The notes under the pieces: generated by a model
Seen by the model: only the letters and a program-made list of their open reading frames with translations
Told to the model about the DNA's origin: nothing
Database searches by the model: none
Shown: positions 44,086 through 54,960 of the stretch, in pieces
Position numbering within the stretch: the first letter of the stretch is position 1
Layout of the letters: every line of letters begins with the position of its first letter
DNA from: Shinisaurus crocodilurus
Taxonomy: Eukaryota; Chordata; Lepidosauria; Squamata; Shinisauridae
Direction: 5' to 3'
Assembly (NCBI GenBank): GCA_021292165.1
Contig: CM037876.1
Coordinates: 311,190,492-311,254,491 of the forward strand
Length of the DNA stretch: 64,000 bases
Made by a program: the position numbers and the translations under genes

Positions 44086-44312
44086 GCCTGGGAAAGTGCT
44101 CTTTAAAAACAGAACTGAAACGGGAGGATCTTGTTGTCATCTAGAGACCCTATAAACAAGTGTAAGTAAGGAATAATGAGCACACAATAAATGCCTTATG
44201 TAAAAAATCTCAATGTTAATAAATTTTAAATAATAATATTTACAACATTGTTCAGTTTTAGTTGATCAGAACAGAAGTGGGTTTTTTGGTAACTGCTAAT
44301 CAGTTAAACTTG

Positions 44313-44870
44313 GGTAGGCGAACAAATGTCAGTGTACTGGAAGAAGCAAAGACTACTAGCATTGAAAAAATGATCCTTCAACGCCAACTTCAGTGGACCG
44401 GTCATGTTGTTCGAATGCCTGACTGCCGTCTCCCAAAGCAGTTACTTTACTCCCAACTCAAGGATGGAAAGCGGAATATCGGTGGTCAATATAAGAGGTT
44501 TAAAGATGTTCATAAGGCTAATCTAAAAAAATGCAATATAAACATCGAAAACTGGGAAGCTCTGGCCCATGAACGATCTAAATGGAGGTTGGCCTTTCAC
44601 AAAGGTTCCATGGACTTTGAAGAAGCCCGAATGCAAGGTGAAAGGGAGAAACGTGCTAAGCGAAAAGCACGTCAAATGAATCCTTTACAGGACCATCTTC
44701 TATCTGGTAACCTGTGTCCTCACTGTGGGAAGCTGTGTGGATCTAGAATTGGCCTCCACAGTCACTTACGGACCCATCGCTAGAGTCTACACAATCTTCT
44801 TTAGAATTTCCTCCTTTTATCCCAGAAGACAATCTTACTCGGTCACGAGTGATCGCCTGATGATGATGAT
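44313..44870 (+). mobile_element. 5'-truncated YADD LINE copy with intact C-terminal frame
   Basis: A frame of 173 codons (44262-44783) carries RRTNVSVLEEAKTTSIEKMI through the C2H2-like finger to the same stop as 432-1584, differing at very few residues (ARMQGERE for ARVQGERE). It has a single copy of the 79-codon segment duplicated at 922-1395. Tail (GAT)n at 44858-44870. Breakpoint at 'acttggg|taggcg' has microhomology. Confidence 0.9.
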
Positions 44871-45002
44871 TGTTTATTATTGTTATAGGGCACTTTACAA
44901 AGCAGGTCCCTGTCGCCAAAAGGCTACAGTCTAGATTGGGGAAGAAGGCAACAGAGAGGAAAGGGTAGCAAGAGAGGCCCTTGCCACCTGTGTACACATC
45001 AA

Positions 45003-45101
45003 TGCAGCCTGGTTCCCTCCAGATGTGTTGGGCTGCAACTCCCAACATCCCCTAGTCAGTATGTCCAACAAATCTGGAGGACACCATGTTAGGTAAGGCT
45101 G
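45003..45101. mobile_element. Palindromic hAT MITE
   Basis: CAGCCTGGTTCCCTCCAGAT to CCATGTTAGGTAAGGCTG. Flanks catcaatg / catggatg match at six of eight. Confidence 0.78.
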
Positions 45102-46609
45102 CATGGATGTGTGTGTTGTGGGGTGGGAGCAGCTGAGATTGGTATCAGGGTGGTCCTACATTCTGGCAAGGGCTCAGAGATGCAATGACGTTTTGGGCCC
45201 TCCCAACATTATGATTTTGGAATCCTGTGAGGAGATGCCACCCCAGACTCCATGTGCCTAGAACTGCATAGGATGGAATATCTGACATCCCCCTTCCTTT
45301 GGAAGAAGACCCAGGAAGCGAAAAATGACAAAGTCCAGTCTTTTCTCTGCTCCTCGTCTCTTGAGGCCTGGTAAATATGATGCCATTTCCTCCGTAAGTC
45401 CTCAAGATCAAAAGATCTTGGGAATGCTTTCAGTGAATGCAAGATGAATGCCTCTTCTTCCCCTCTCTCTCTTTCTCAATCCAGTATCTGGAGTGCTTAC
45501 AAGAGGGCATTATAGAGAGGGGATCAGCTAGCTCGCGCTCTCCCTCCTCCGCAAATTACATTTAGATCTTCAGTGCCCCAGTACAGAATCTAGGAGACAT
45601 ATTGGTCCCTCAGACTTCAAAACAAGTTTAAATTGGAACCACATTGCTGGAATGCTTCTTAGCTAACATTTATATTACTTTAGTTACCAAATCCAGACCT
45701 AAATCCCAGGGACTCGGCAGGGGACGGTATAATATATTAGGAAGTAAGATGGTATATGTGGATGTGTGTGCATGTATAAACTTCTGGCTGCTTCTATAAA
45801 TGTATAAAAGGTTTCCTTGCACAAGCAAGGAAATGACTACAAGGCCCTAATGTGCTAGTTTCTAGAGGGGAAGGGGCCGCCCCTCCACCACACCCTCCCC
45901 TGATCAACCGGTGTGTTTCCCAGGGCCCGTGGGGATAGTTTGGATTACCGGTGGTAAGGATTTGTTGCATTGAGTCTCAGGTATCGGAGTAGATAATTAT
46001 GCACATATAGCTGGAGATACCGCAGCAGCAATTGCTCTGTGAATTAACAGAGGATGAGATGCATCTTGAGAGACTGTAAAAGCCTCCCCCCTGAACCGAT
46101 CTTGGTAAATGGATCTCTTTGGGAACTATAAAAATCCGAGCTTTATCGTGTGACTTTCAATTGTGTAGAAGGGAAACAAGGAAACCCTTTTGGGTATCTA
46201 GGATGCATCAGAAAGAAAGAAGCAGGCAAAGATGGCTTCTTCTTCCCACACATTTTCAAAATAAAAATGCCTGGGACTGATAAAGCGCCCTGTAAGAATG
46301 TTCACAGCGCCTCACACCCCCCTCCCACAGTACAGACCCTGTACAATAAGTCAGTATGATGATCATCCCTATATTGCTTGTGGAGGGACTGAGGCTGAGA
46401 GAGGTGTGGCTTTCTGAGACAAGGTTTTAACCGGTGATCAGGTCTGCAAGCCATTTCCCCACAACACTACAACATGATGCTACCTTGGAGGCATTGTGGG
46501 AAATTAAAATGGCAGCTCAGAGCCTCCCCACTGCTGCCATCAGGTAAGTGCTGCACCTAGGGAGAGGAAACCAAATGCAGAGTTACAGAATGGGGGGCAC
46601 TTGGCTCAA
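45102..46609. other. Unique non-coding stretch
   Basis: No gene or clear repeat. Confidence 0.4.
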
Positions 46610-47430
46610 CAATACCACAAGTGAGAAGGATCTTGGAGCATTCAGAAGAGGAGACTGAGGGGAGATACGATCGCACTCTTCCAGTACTTGAAGGGCACTG
46701 GTTAGGCCTCATCTTGGGTACTGCGTCCAGTTCTGGGCACCACACTTTAAGAAGGACGTAGACAAACTGGAGAGGGTTCAGAGGAGGGCAACAAGGATGT
46801 GGCTGCAAAGAAGGCAAATGCTATTTTGGGCTGCATTAATAGAAGTATAGCTTCCAAATCGCGCGAAGTGATCATTCCCCTTTACTCGGCACTGGTTAGG
46901 CCTCATCTTGGGTACTGCGTCCAGTTCTGGGCACCACACTTTAAGAAGGACGTAGACTAACTGGAGAGGGTTCAGAGGAGGGCAACAAGGATGATAAAGG
47001 GACTGGAAACGAGGCCCTATGAGGAGAGACTGAAAGAACTGGGCATGTTTAGCATTCAGAAGAGGAGACTGAGGGGAGATACGATCGCACTCTTCCAGTA
47101 CTTGAAGGGATGTCACACAGAGGAGGGCCAGGATTTCTTCTCGATCATCCCAGTTTACAGGACACGGAATAATGGGCTCAAGTTACAGGAACCCAGGTTC
47201 CACCTAAACATCAGGAAAAATTTCCTGACTGTCAGAGCAATAAGACAACGGAACCAATTACCTAGGGAGGTGGTGGGCTCTCCCAATCTGGAGGCATTCA
47301 AAGTGCAGCTGGACAGACATCTGTCAGAGATGCTTTGACCTGGATTCCTGCACTGAGCAGGGGGTTGGACTCGATGGCCTAGTAGGCCCCTTCCAACTCT
47401 ACTTTTCTATGATTCTATGATTCTAAGTCT
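46610..47430 (+). mobile_element. CR1 LINE 3' end with internal rearrangement
   Basis: Main part 46800-47430 reads LKKD(V)[53 protein letters not shown] and ends in the CR1 3' UTR and ATTCTATGATTC. Before it lie a displaced downstream piece (46640-46694) and an extra copy of the '[20 protein letters not shown]' segment (46695-46799). Confidence 0.85.
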
Positions 47431-47829
47431 GCAGCCGGGGGGCCATGACATAGGAGGGAGTTCACCAGGAGGCATTTTGCTGAGGGCCCCCCCCCCTCAA
47501 ACTTGGAATCAGCCCAACCCCACTTATTTCCATGTGCTCTGTGATTTCTGGCATTATTCACCACAGAGCGCAACTCACTTTCACCCCAGGGTGCTGGTGG
47601 GGCCTGGAAAGCTGCCTGAAGATAGCAGGCACTGATGCTTGCACACCCATGCTCTCCCTCTGGCCCAGAGGTGGCAAACAAGGGAATGCGCTGCCAATGG
47701 TGAGAAGGAGGCAGCTTATTTACCGGCTCTTGGTCGGACAAGCAAGCGGGTGGGTGTAAAAGGGAGGAGGAGGAACAGCTGGCGACAACGGCGGTGGGGG
47801 AGGATGTAGGACCACGGAGGAATGGGCAC
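47431..47829. other. Non-coding; weakly related to hAT element Y
   Basis: 47775-47800 (agctggcgacaacggcgg) matches 18012-18030 in element Y. Start 'ggggggccatgacatagg' may be the same family. Not resolved further. Confidence 0.4.
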
Positions 47830-48213
47830 CCACTTTGCAGAGGGCAGTCCTTTATTTTGGAGACCTGGCAGAGGACAGTCCTCTGTTTGAAGGTGTCCTC
47901 TATTTGATGGCTGTCCAGCCCAAGTTTGGTTTAAAGTGAAAGAACCATAAGGAAGGGGAGAGTCCAGGGGCCTTGAAGTTGCCCATGCACAGTTAGTACC
48001 TGGGCAGCAGATTGAGCATCAGGCACACACACACAGGTCACCTAGTCAGTCTTCTCCACTGTGGTGAGATGTACTGTATTTCTATTTAAATTGATAGCTA
48101 TTATTGCACCTATACATATACGTTTGCATATGTGCATCTTAGGCAAATCAGTGTCCTCTTTTGTCCTCTCTTTTGGCAATCTTAAGTGGCCACCCCAGAG
48201 GGGGCCCTCAGTG
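47830..48213 (+). repeat. Repeat 'X', uninterrupted copy
   Basis: Runs in full order: GTCCTCTGTTTGAAGGTGTC, CTGTCCAGCCCAAGTTTGG, AAGTTGCCCATGCACAG, TCACCTAGTCAGTCTTCTCC, GTCCTCTTTTGTCCTCTC, AAGTGGCCACCCC. The EIF5A retrocopy landed at its 3' edge. Confidence 0.7.
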
Positions 48214-48230
48214 ATAAAGGAAGACCACTG
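48214..48230 (+). repeat. Target-site duplication, left copy (EIF5A retrocopy)
   Basis: ataaaggaagaccactg, repeated exactly at 48954-48970. Some of the first bases could belong to the A-rich tail, so the duplication is 13-17 bp. Confidence 0.93.
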
Positions 48231-48953
48231 GGCGGGCTGGGTTGCAGCAGCGGCGGCAGCAGCGGCGGTTGAGCTCGCGGGCGGTTTCCATAACACCTGA
48301 TCCACCATGGCTGATGACCTAGACTTCGAGACCGGTGATGCCGGGGCCTCCGCCACCTTCCCCATGCAGTGCTCCGCTCTCCGCAAGAACGGCTTTGTGG
48401 TGCTCAAAGGGCGTCCCTGCAAGATTGTGGAGATGTCCACCTCCAAGACCGGCAAGCACGGTCATGCCAAAGTGCATCTTGTTGGCATAGACATCTTCAC
48501 TGGGAAAAAATATGAAGATATCTGCCCTTCTACCCACAATATGGATGTGCCCAACATTAAGAGAAATGACTTTCAGCTTATTGGGATCCAGGATGGGTAC
48601 CTTTCCCTGCTCCAGGACAGTGGGGAAGTCCGGGAGGATCTGCGCCTTCCTGAGGGAGACCTGGGCAAGGAGATCGAACAGAAATACGACTGCGGTGAAG
48701 AAATCCTGATCACCGTACTGTCCGCAATGACTGAGGAAGCTGCTGTTGCTATCAAGGCCATGGCTAAATAAAGGAACCACAGCAGCAGCTCCAACTTGTT
48801 ATGAACCAGAGAGGATCGCAACCCGCAGACTGTCAGATTTGGCTCCAAACCACCCAAATCTTTTTTTTCCTCTTCCCCCTTTAAAAAAGCAAAATCCTCC
48901 CACCCCACCCTTTTGAATTAAACGAAAGAAAAGAAAAAATAAAATAAAATAAA
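48231..48953 (+). mobile_element. EIF5A: Processed retrocopy of EIF5A mRNA
   Basis: Leader 48231-48306 is GC- and CpG-rich (gcagcggcggcagcagcggc), like a 5' UTR. Intronless CDS, 3' UTR 48772-48930, then an A-rich (AAAAT)n end. Exact flanking duplication and loss of introns are the marks of LINE-driven retrocopying; L1 is the likely source of enzyme since CR1/L2 need their own tails. Confidence 0.94.
48307..48771 (+). CDS. EIF5A: Translation factor eIF5A (intact retrocopy CDS)
   Basis: 154 codons, no stop or frameshift. eIF5A binds the ribosomal E site and eases peptide bond formation at stalling motifs. It works only after Lys50 is turned to hypusine by DHS and DOHH; Lys50 sits in the loop [12 protein letters not shown] (residues 44-55), intact here. 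Residues about 15-83 form the SH3-like domain and 84-151 the OB-fold, ending AVAIKAMAK. Length equals the vertebrate family norm, and I believe the protein is identical to mammalian eIF5A-1. Start: first ATG, good context (ccaccATGG). Parental genes have introns; this has none. Whether it is transcribed cannot be told: it brings its own CpG-rich leader but no obvious promoter. Confidence 0.95.
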   Translation: MADDLDFETGDAGASATFPMQCSALRKNGFVVLKGRPCKIVEMSTSKTGKHGHAKVHLVGIDIFTGKKYEDICPSTHNMDVPNIKRNDFQLIGIQDGYLSLLQDSGEVREDLRLPEGDLGKEIEQKYDCGEEILITVLSAMTEEAAVAIKAMAK

Positions 48954-48970
48954 ATAAAGGAAGACCACTG
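48954..48970 (+). repeat. Target-site duplication, right copy
   Basis: Exact match to 48214-48230, directly after the A-rich end. Confidence 0.93.
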
Positions 48971-49494
48971 AGAATATCTTGTCCAAAGGTGCCCACATAA
49001 TCTTGGGTTGGCAGCACTGCTTCTGAACATCCACAGAGCTCATTTTGCTTGTCATTGAGCAATGACAGTCTCCGCCTGACCTGTGTGCAGTTGATCTATC
49101 TTTTCCTGATTGCAGGTGTTAAAAAAAAAAAAAAGTGTCAGATGGATCAACATCCGTTCCGGATGGTCAGTTCTGCTTCTGGTTATTAAAGCCCAGTAAG
49201 TTACGGTTGGTTTAAGATTTTACAGGCCCTCAGACAATAATGGCGGCGGGGGTGGTGTGGTGTGGGGTGGCGTAGCAGCTGCCTTTCCAGCATTGAGTGG
49301 GAAGAATTTAGAGAAGTTGGGAAGTTTCAAGTTGGACGGGAGTCCTGGAGCAGGAGGCCAACAGGCAGAGTGGGAAAACAGAGCCATACAAGAAACTGGA
49401 TGTTTCCTCTTGTGCAGCTGTCATCGTTTCTGCAGTGAGGATGAGCATGGCCAAAGCTTGGTGTGCTACGCTCAGTTTCACATAATCTCATCCA
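48971..49494. other. Unique non-coding stretch
   Basis: No gene recognised; A run near 49121-49134. Confidence 0.4.
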
Positions 49495-50164
49495 CAGGGC
49501 CGGATTAAGATAGGGGCTATTGGAGCTGCAGCCCCAGGCCCATAACAGAAAAGAGGCCCACAATATAGGGACGCGGGGCACGATTTGAGTTAGCTCTGAT
49601 CGTTATCATTCAGCATAATTAATGATTTTTTCAAGATTAGAAAGGTGTTCTAAGCACATCTGCATTACAGGCTTGAGGCAAGACCTAGCAAGAACTGTTG
49701 TTCTCAAATTAGCATTTCGGTAGGTTTTTGCATTTCAATCACTGTTACTACACTTCTTTGAAGCACATGGGGGCTTGCTAGGGTCTGTAATATTCAGATT
49801 TAGAAGGGACCTCTCTCTCCAGCCTCGAGCAAAAGATCTTTCTGATTCGCAGCTCAATTGTTCAAATGCTAGTTTAACAAAAAAACAAAAACAAAGCAAC
49901 AAGAACAACACAATTATTCTTGGTCAAGCAAAGCTTCCTGGCTTTTTGTTGTGGCTGCTTTTTCTTTTTAATAAATAAATTTGGGGGAAATTGGGAAGAC
50001 CCTTACTGATGAGCTGCAGGAGTTTTTGAGTTTTGGCACTTTAATGGTAATTAAAATATTTAATTTGTTTTAATATAAAATTGCGTCTTCATTTTATTTA
50101 TTTCCATAAAAAGGCCCACCAAAATCCTCAGCACCAGGCCCATAATGCTCTTAATCCGGCCCTG
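49495..50164. mobile_element. hAT element (CAGGGCCGGATTAAG ends)
   Basis: CAGGGCCGGATTAAGATAGG at the left and CTTAATCCGGCCCTG at the right; exact 8-bp duplication ctcatcca (49487-49494 and 50165-50172). 670 bp with subterminal GCAGCCCCAGGCCCATAA and AGCACCAGGCCCATAATG. No transposase frame. Confidence 0.95.
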
Positions 50165-50172
50165 CTCATCCA

Positions 50173-50715
50173 TTGGTTCTTAAACGTGGATGCATTGATT
50201 TGCCACTAATCTACTTTGCTTGTTCTTTGCCATTTTCTTAAAACATGGAGGCCACTGGTAAAGTCTTCCGGATATTCACACTCAGTTGCATTTCTTTTTT
50301 ACATCAGTGATCCAGTGGAGTTGCATGTACGTATGCTGGGTTTGTCTTGGGACCAGGCACACAATTCAAGTGAGCATTTGTTGAAGGCTCTTCTGCAGCC
50401 ACTTGTACTAAAAAAAAAGAGGCTGGTGGTATTCAGTTAAATGTTACAGCTTAGATATTGCTTGCCTCTTCAGCATGAGGTGGAATTTCTTCAGTAAACT
50501 CCGAACCCTTTGGCATTTCCCCATGGTTATTTTGCTTTGCTTGTGTGTTTATTAGCACTCCGGATAAGATTGGCTGGCACAAACTATGGGTTGTGTGCAG
50601 GGTTCAGCGTATTCCGCAAGCCCATGGAGCTACAAAATACAAATGCAAGATGTGGAGCAGGTAACATAATTCACCTGTTAGAGAACCTTGGGGTTTCTGG
50701 TTCTTATGGCTAGTA
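50173..50715. other. Unique non-coding stretch
   Basis: No gene or repeat recognised. Confidence 0.4.
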
Positions 50716-52047
50716 GGCGATCACTCGTGACCGAGTAAGATTGTCTTCCAGGATAAAATTACAAAAGAAAATTATAAAAAGAGGAAATTCTAAAAAAAAA
50801 TGAGTAGACTCTAGCGATGGGTCCGCAAGTGACTGTGGAGGCCAATTCTAGATCCGCACAGCTTCCCACAGTGAGGACACAGGTCACCAGATGGAAGATG
50901 GTCCTGTAAAGGATTCGTTTGACGTGCTTTTCGCTTAGCACGTTTCTCCCTTTCACCTTGCACTCGGGCTTCTTAAAGTCCATGGAAACTTTGTGAAAGG
51001 CCAACCTCCATTTAGATCGTTCATGGGCCAGAGCTTCCCAGTTCTCGATGTTTATGTTGCATTTGTTTAGATTAGCCTTAAGAACATCTTTAAACCTCTT
51101 ATACTGGCCACCAATATTCCGCTTTCCATCCTTGAGTTGGGAATAAAGTAACTGCTTTGGGAGACGGCAGTCAGACATTCGAGCAACATGACCAGTCCAT
51201 TGAAGTTGGCGTTGAAGGATCATTTTTTCAATGCTAGTAGTCTTTGCTTCTTCCAGTACACTGACATTTGTTCGCCTATCTTCCCAAGTAATTCGCAGGA
51301 TTTTCCTGAGGCAACGTTGATGAAATCTTTCAAGGAGATGGAAATGACGTTTATAGATGGTCCATGTTTCGCAGGCATACAATAAAGTTGGTAATACAAT
51401 GGCTTCATAAACCAGCATTTTGGTCTCCCTATAGATATCCCGATCCTCGAACACTCTATGTTTCATTCGAGAAAATGTGGCACTTGCGAAGCTCAAACGA
51501 TGCTGGATTTCACTGTCGATGTTAGCTGTAACAGTAAGATAGCTGCCAAGATAGAGAAAATGATTGAAATTTTCCAGTATTGCCCCGCCAAGCTGGATAG
51601 ATGGCGTCACCAAAGGATTAACTTGCATTTGCTGATGAAGCACTTGCTGACAAAGCACTTTGGTTTTTTTGATATTAAGTGAGAGACCAAGTTTTTCGTT
51701 TGCTTCTGCAAAAGCATTTAGGATAGTTTGGAGATCATCCTCTGAATGTGCGGAGACCACATTATCATCAGCATACTGAAGTTCCACAACAGAGGTTGTA
51801 ATTACCTTACTTTTTGCTTTCAGCCTACTGAGATTAAAAAGCTTTCCATCTGTTCGATATATAATTCCCACATCAGAGGGGAGTTTCCCCTCGATAAGAT
51901 GTAAAATTATAGCAATGAAAATAGCAAATAACGTTGGGGCAATAACACATCCCTGTTTAACACCTGATCGCACTTTAAATGGAACACCATGAGAGCCGTT
52001 GTTGTCCAAAACCGTTGCCGTCATGCTGTCATGGAGAAGTCGCAAGT

Positions 52048-53049
52048 CAGGGATGGGGACTCGGACTCGAGGACTCGACTCGTGAGTCAGACTGAGTCCC
52101 CACTCTGACTCGACTCGAACTCGAGTCCCAATATTTTTAATGGGACTCGAGACTCGACTCGGGACTCGAGACCAAGGACTCTTCAACATCCCTGGGCTGT
52201 GCCAGAAGGAGTGGAGAGGAACGCATTCACCAGCAAAGAGCGCATGGAAGCGAGGTGTGCCGCTGCTCGGCCACTATGGACGGCTACCAGGAGTGCAGCC
52301 CCAACAGTGTGTCAAGATTTATTTTGATTGATGTGTTGCGTACTTGGGAGAGGCAGAAGAAGGACCTGAGATTACTCTGTGTGGCTGCTCTGAGTGTGTT
52401 TCTGGTTCCAGCAAGTTGATCACCAGTGGAGCGGGTGTTCAGTGAGGGTGGAATTGTGATGAGATCTCACCGTTCCAGAATGGGGGCCAAACATTTAGAA
52501 AAAATCATGTTCCTCAAATGCACCATGGATAAGTTTTAGGAAGTACAGCAAGTTTATTTTTTTAAATCATTTTTTAAAATGCAACCTTTCAGACATTTTG
52601 GGTTTGGCTGCCTCTGCCTGCCTGTCTGGGGTTCCCAGCCTCCTCTGCCTGCCTGGTCTCTTCTTGACCAGTTCAACAGTTGAATTGTCCAAGACAAAGG
52701 CCTCTGCCTGCCTGCTTTGGGGTTCCCTGCCTCCTCTGCCTGCCTGGTTATTTTGGGTTTGTCTGCCTGGTCTGTTCTTTCCAAAATCAGTTGCAGAGTT
52801 TTGAAATAAAAAGGCACACTTGTGCCTAGAATTTATTTAAGCCACACATCTGAAATAGCCTTATTTTGTTGGGGGGAAATCCCATTGATTTTAATAGGGA
52901 CTCGTGGAGTCGGCTTTGGGAGTGACTCGTGACTTGTGACTCGTGAGTCACCATTTTGGACCAAGGACTTGGACTCGGACTCGAGACTCGGGTCCAAAGA
53001 CTCGTGACTCGACTCGTGACTCGAGACCAAGGACTCTTCAACATCCCTG
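52048..53049 (+). mobile_element. GACTCG-rich hAT element, copy C (longest)
   Basis: Ends CAGGGATGGGGACTCGG and TTCAACATCCCTG, GACTCG arrays inside both ends. 'gcaag' is present at both LINE junctions, an imperfect remnant of the target duplication; removing the element restores LINE codons NILRLLHDSM. It keeps a transposase fragment at 52345-52539, so it is closest to the autonomous parent. Confidence 0.93.
52345..52539 (+). pseudogene. hAT transposase C-terminal dimerisation region (remnant)
   Basis: 65 codons including the stop: WERQKKDLRLLCVAALSVFL, VPAS, an in-frame stop, then SPVERVFSEGGIVMRSHRSR and MGAKHLEKIMFLKCTMDKF. The P-x-S-S/x-x-V/x-R-x-FS-x-x-G...R-x-R/x-M-x-x..L-x-x-x-x-FLK pattern is the hAT C-terminal (hATC) signature. 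The internal stop and lack of the upstream catalytic core show it is inactive. Confidence 0.88.
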
Positions 53050-54267
53050 CAAGATATTCACAAATTTATTGGGGCATCCAGTTTTCATAAGGATAGTCTA
53101 GAGAGCCGTTCTGTCTACAGTATCAAAGGCCTTAGCCAAATCAGTAAATGCCATATAAAGGGGTTGATTTTGCTCCCGGCATTTTTCTTGGAGCTGACGT
53201 GCAGTAAAAATCATGTCTACTGTCCCTCTAGAGGGGGCGGAAACCATATTGAGATTCAGGGAGGATCTCTTCTGAAATAGATAGAAGACGGTTTGCGAGA
53301 ATCCTAGCAAATATTTTACCTATGGTAGCTAAGAGAGAAATGCCCCAATAGTTTCCACAGTCTGTTCTATCACCCTTCTTAAAGAGGGTGATAATTATGG
53401 CATCCCTGAAGTCTTCTGGGATCTCTTCTCTTATCCAGATTTTTCCGATGAGTTTATGAAGATGTTGTACAAGTTCGCCCCCCCCCCTTTAAAGATTTCA
53501 GTGGGAATCCCATCTGGTCCACTAGCTTTGTTATTCTTCATTTGATTAGGTAATGACTTTTATAACTTCATCCAAAGTGGGGAGTATTGCAAGTTCCTCT
53601 CTAATTTGCCTTTGCAGGATTTGTGAAAAAATCTCATTATCCACCTTAGATTTACGATTTAAAAAATCATAATAATGCTCTTTCCAACGCAGTGCAATAG
53701 ACTCTTTGTCTTTTAAGAGTTTGGTGCCATCTTTTGATTGTAAAGGATTTGTACCATAGGTTTTTGGTCCATAAATGGCCTTTGTGGCCTTAAAAAAGCC
53801 CAGTGCATCATGAGATTCTGCAAGTTGTTGAATTTCTTGAGCTTTCTTTTCCACCAAGCATTCTTAAGTTCTCTTGTTCTTCTTTGGACCTCAGCCTTTG
53901 CACTGGCATAGATTTTTTTCTTGGCAGCGCAATTAATATCATTTTGCCATATTTGGAAGGCTTTCCTTTTTTGGTCAATTATATATTTAATCTCATTATC
54001 ATTTTCATCAAACCAATCCTGATGTTTCTTAGTTTCATATCCAATAATTTGTTCACAAGCTGCAGTAATGGAGGTTTTCGGCTTAGACCAATGGTCCTCA
54101 ATGTTATCAGGAGGTTCCGTAGGTAGATGTTCCCTAAGAAATGATTGAAGACGAGTTTGCTTAATAGGATCTTGAAGGGCGTGGATGTTCATTTTACGCC
54201 TTGGTTTCCTTCCTTGAAGCCTACGTTGGGGAGCAATATTGATAACCATAGTGGACCGGATTAGAAT

Positions 54268-54712
54268 CATAGAATCATAGAAAAGTAGAGTTGGGAGGGG
54301 CCTACAAGGCCATCGAGTCCAACCCCCTGCTCAATGCAGGAATCCAGGTCAAAGCATCCCTGACAGATGGCTGTCCAGCTGCACCTTGAATGCCTCCAGA
54401 TTGGGAGAGCCCACCACCTCCCTAGGTAGTTGATTCCATTGTCTTATTGCTCTGACAGTCAGGAAATTTTTCCTGATGTTTAGGTGGAATCTAGGTTCCT
54501 GTAACTTGAGCCCATTATTCCGTGTCCTGCAAACTGGGATGATCCCTGGCCCTCCTCTGTGTGACAACCCTTCAAGTACTGGGAGAGTGCGATCATATCT
54601 CCCCTCAGTCTCCCCTTCTGAAGGCTAAACATGCCCAGTTCTTTCAGTCTCTCCTCATAGGGCCTTGTTTCCAGTACCTTTATCATCCTTGTTGCCCGCC
54701 TCTGAACCCTCT
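54268..54712 (-). mobile_element. CR1 LINE 3' end nested in the YADD LINE
   Basis: Plus view starts with the complement of the CR1 tail (agaatcatagaatcatag), then 3' UTR and codons for [34 protein letters not shown] and [20 protein letters not shown]. Flanked by a 5-bp 'attag'; the LINE codons TDHRL and STMVINIAPQRR join when it is removed. Confidence 0.9.
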
Positions 54713-54960
54713 ATTAGTCGATGGTCTGTCCAGCAGTTGTCGACACTCACCATGGCCCTAGTAGGTACATCACGGCGATCTCTAACACGGACAATTACAT
54801 AATCCAGAAGATGCCAGTGCTTTGACCGAGGGTGCTGCCATGATGTTTTAAATTTATTTTTTTGTCGAAAGAGTGTGTTTGTAATAGTGAGATTATGCTC
54901 TGCACATTTAGACAAAAGTAAAATTCCGTTCGAGTTGCTATTACCAACTCCGTTCACCAA

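Larger units (their letters stand above)
50716..54960 (-). mobile_element. Long YADD LINE copy (endonuclease to 3' end), twice interrupted
   Basis: Minus-strand order: endonuclease end SKHWHLLDYVIVRVRDRRDV and CWTDHRL (54720-54960); linker KHQDWFDENDNEIKYIIDQK (near 53990); NKASGPDGIPTEIFK (near 53500); RT motif GTVDMIFTARQLQEKCREQ and AFTDLAKAFDTVDRTAL (53098-53240); GCPNKFVNILRLLHDSM, broken by a hAT; GVKQGCVIAPTLFAIF; QYADDNVV catalytic box (near 51780); C-terminal basic region; finger in a shifted frame near 50850-50915. 5' truncated in the endonuclease. Frameshifts (for example near 50975) show it is dead. Insertions: 52048-53049 and 54268-54712. Confidence 0.88.

Noticed and set aside
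50759..52189. A 476-codon fusion protein
   Set aside because: The frame begins inside the inserted hAT and runs into the LINE by chance; it is two elements, not a gene.
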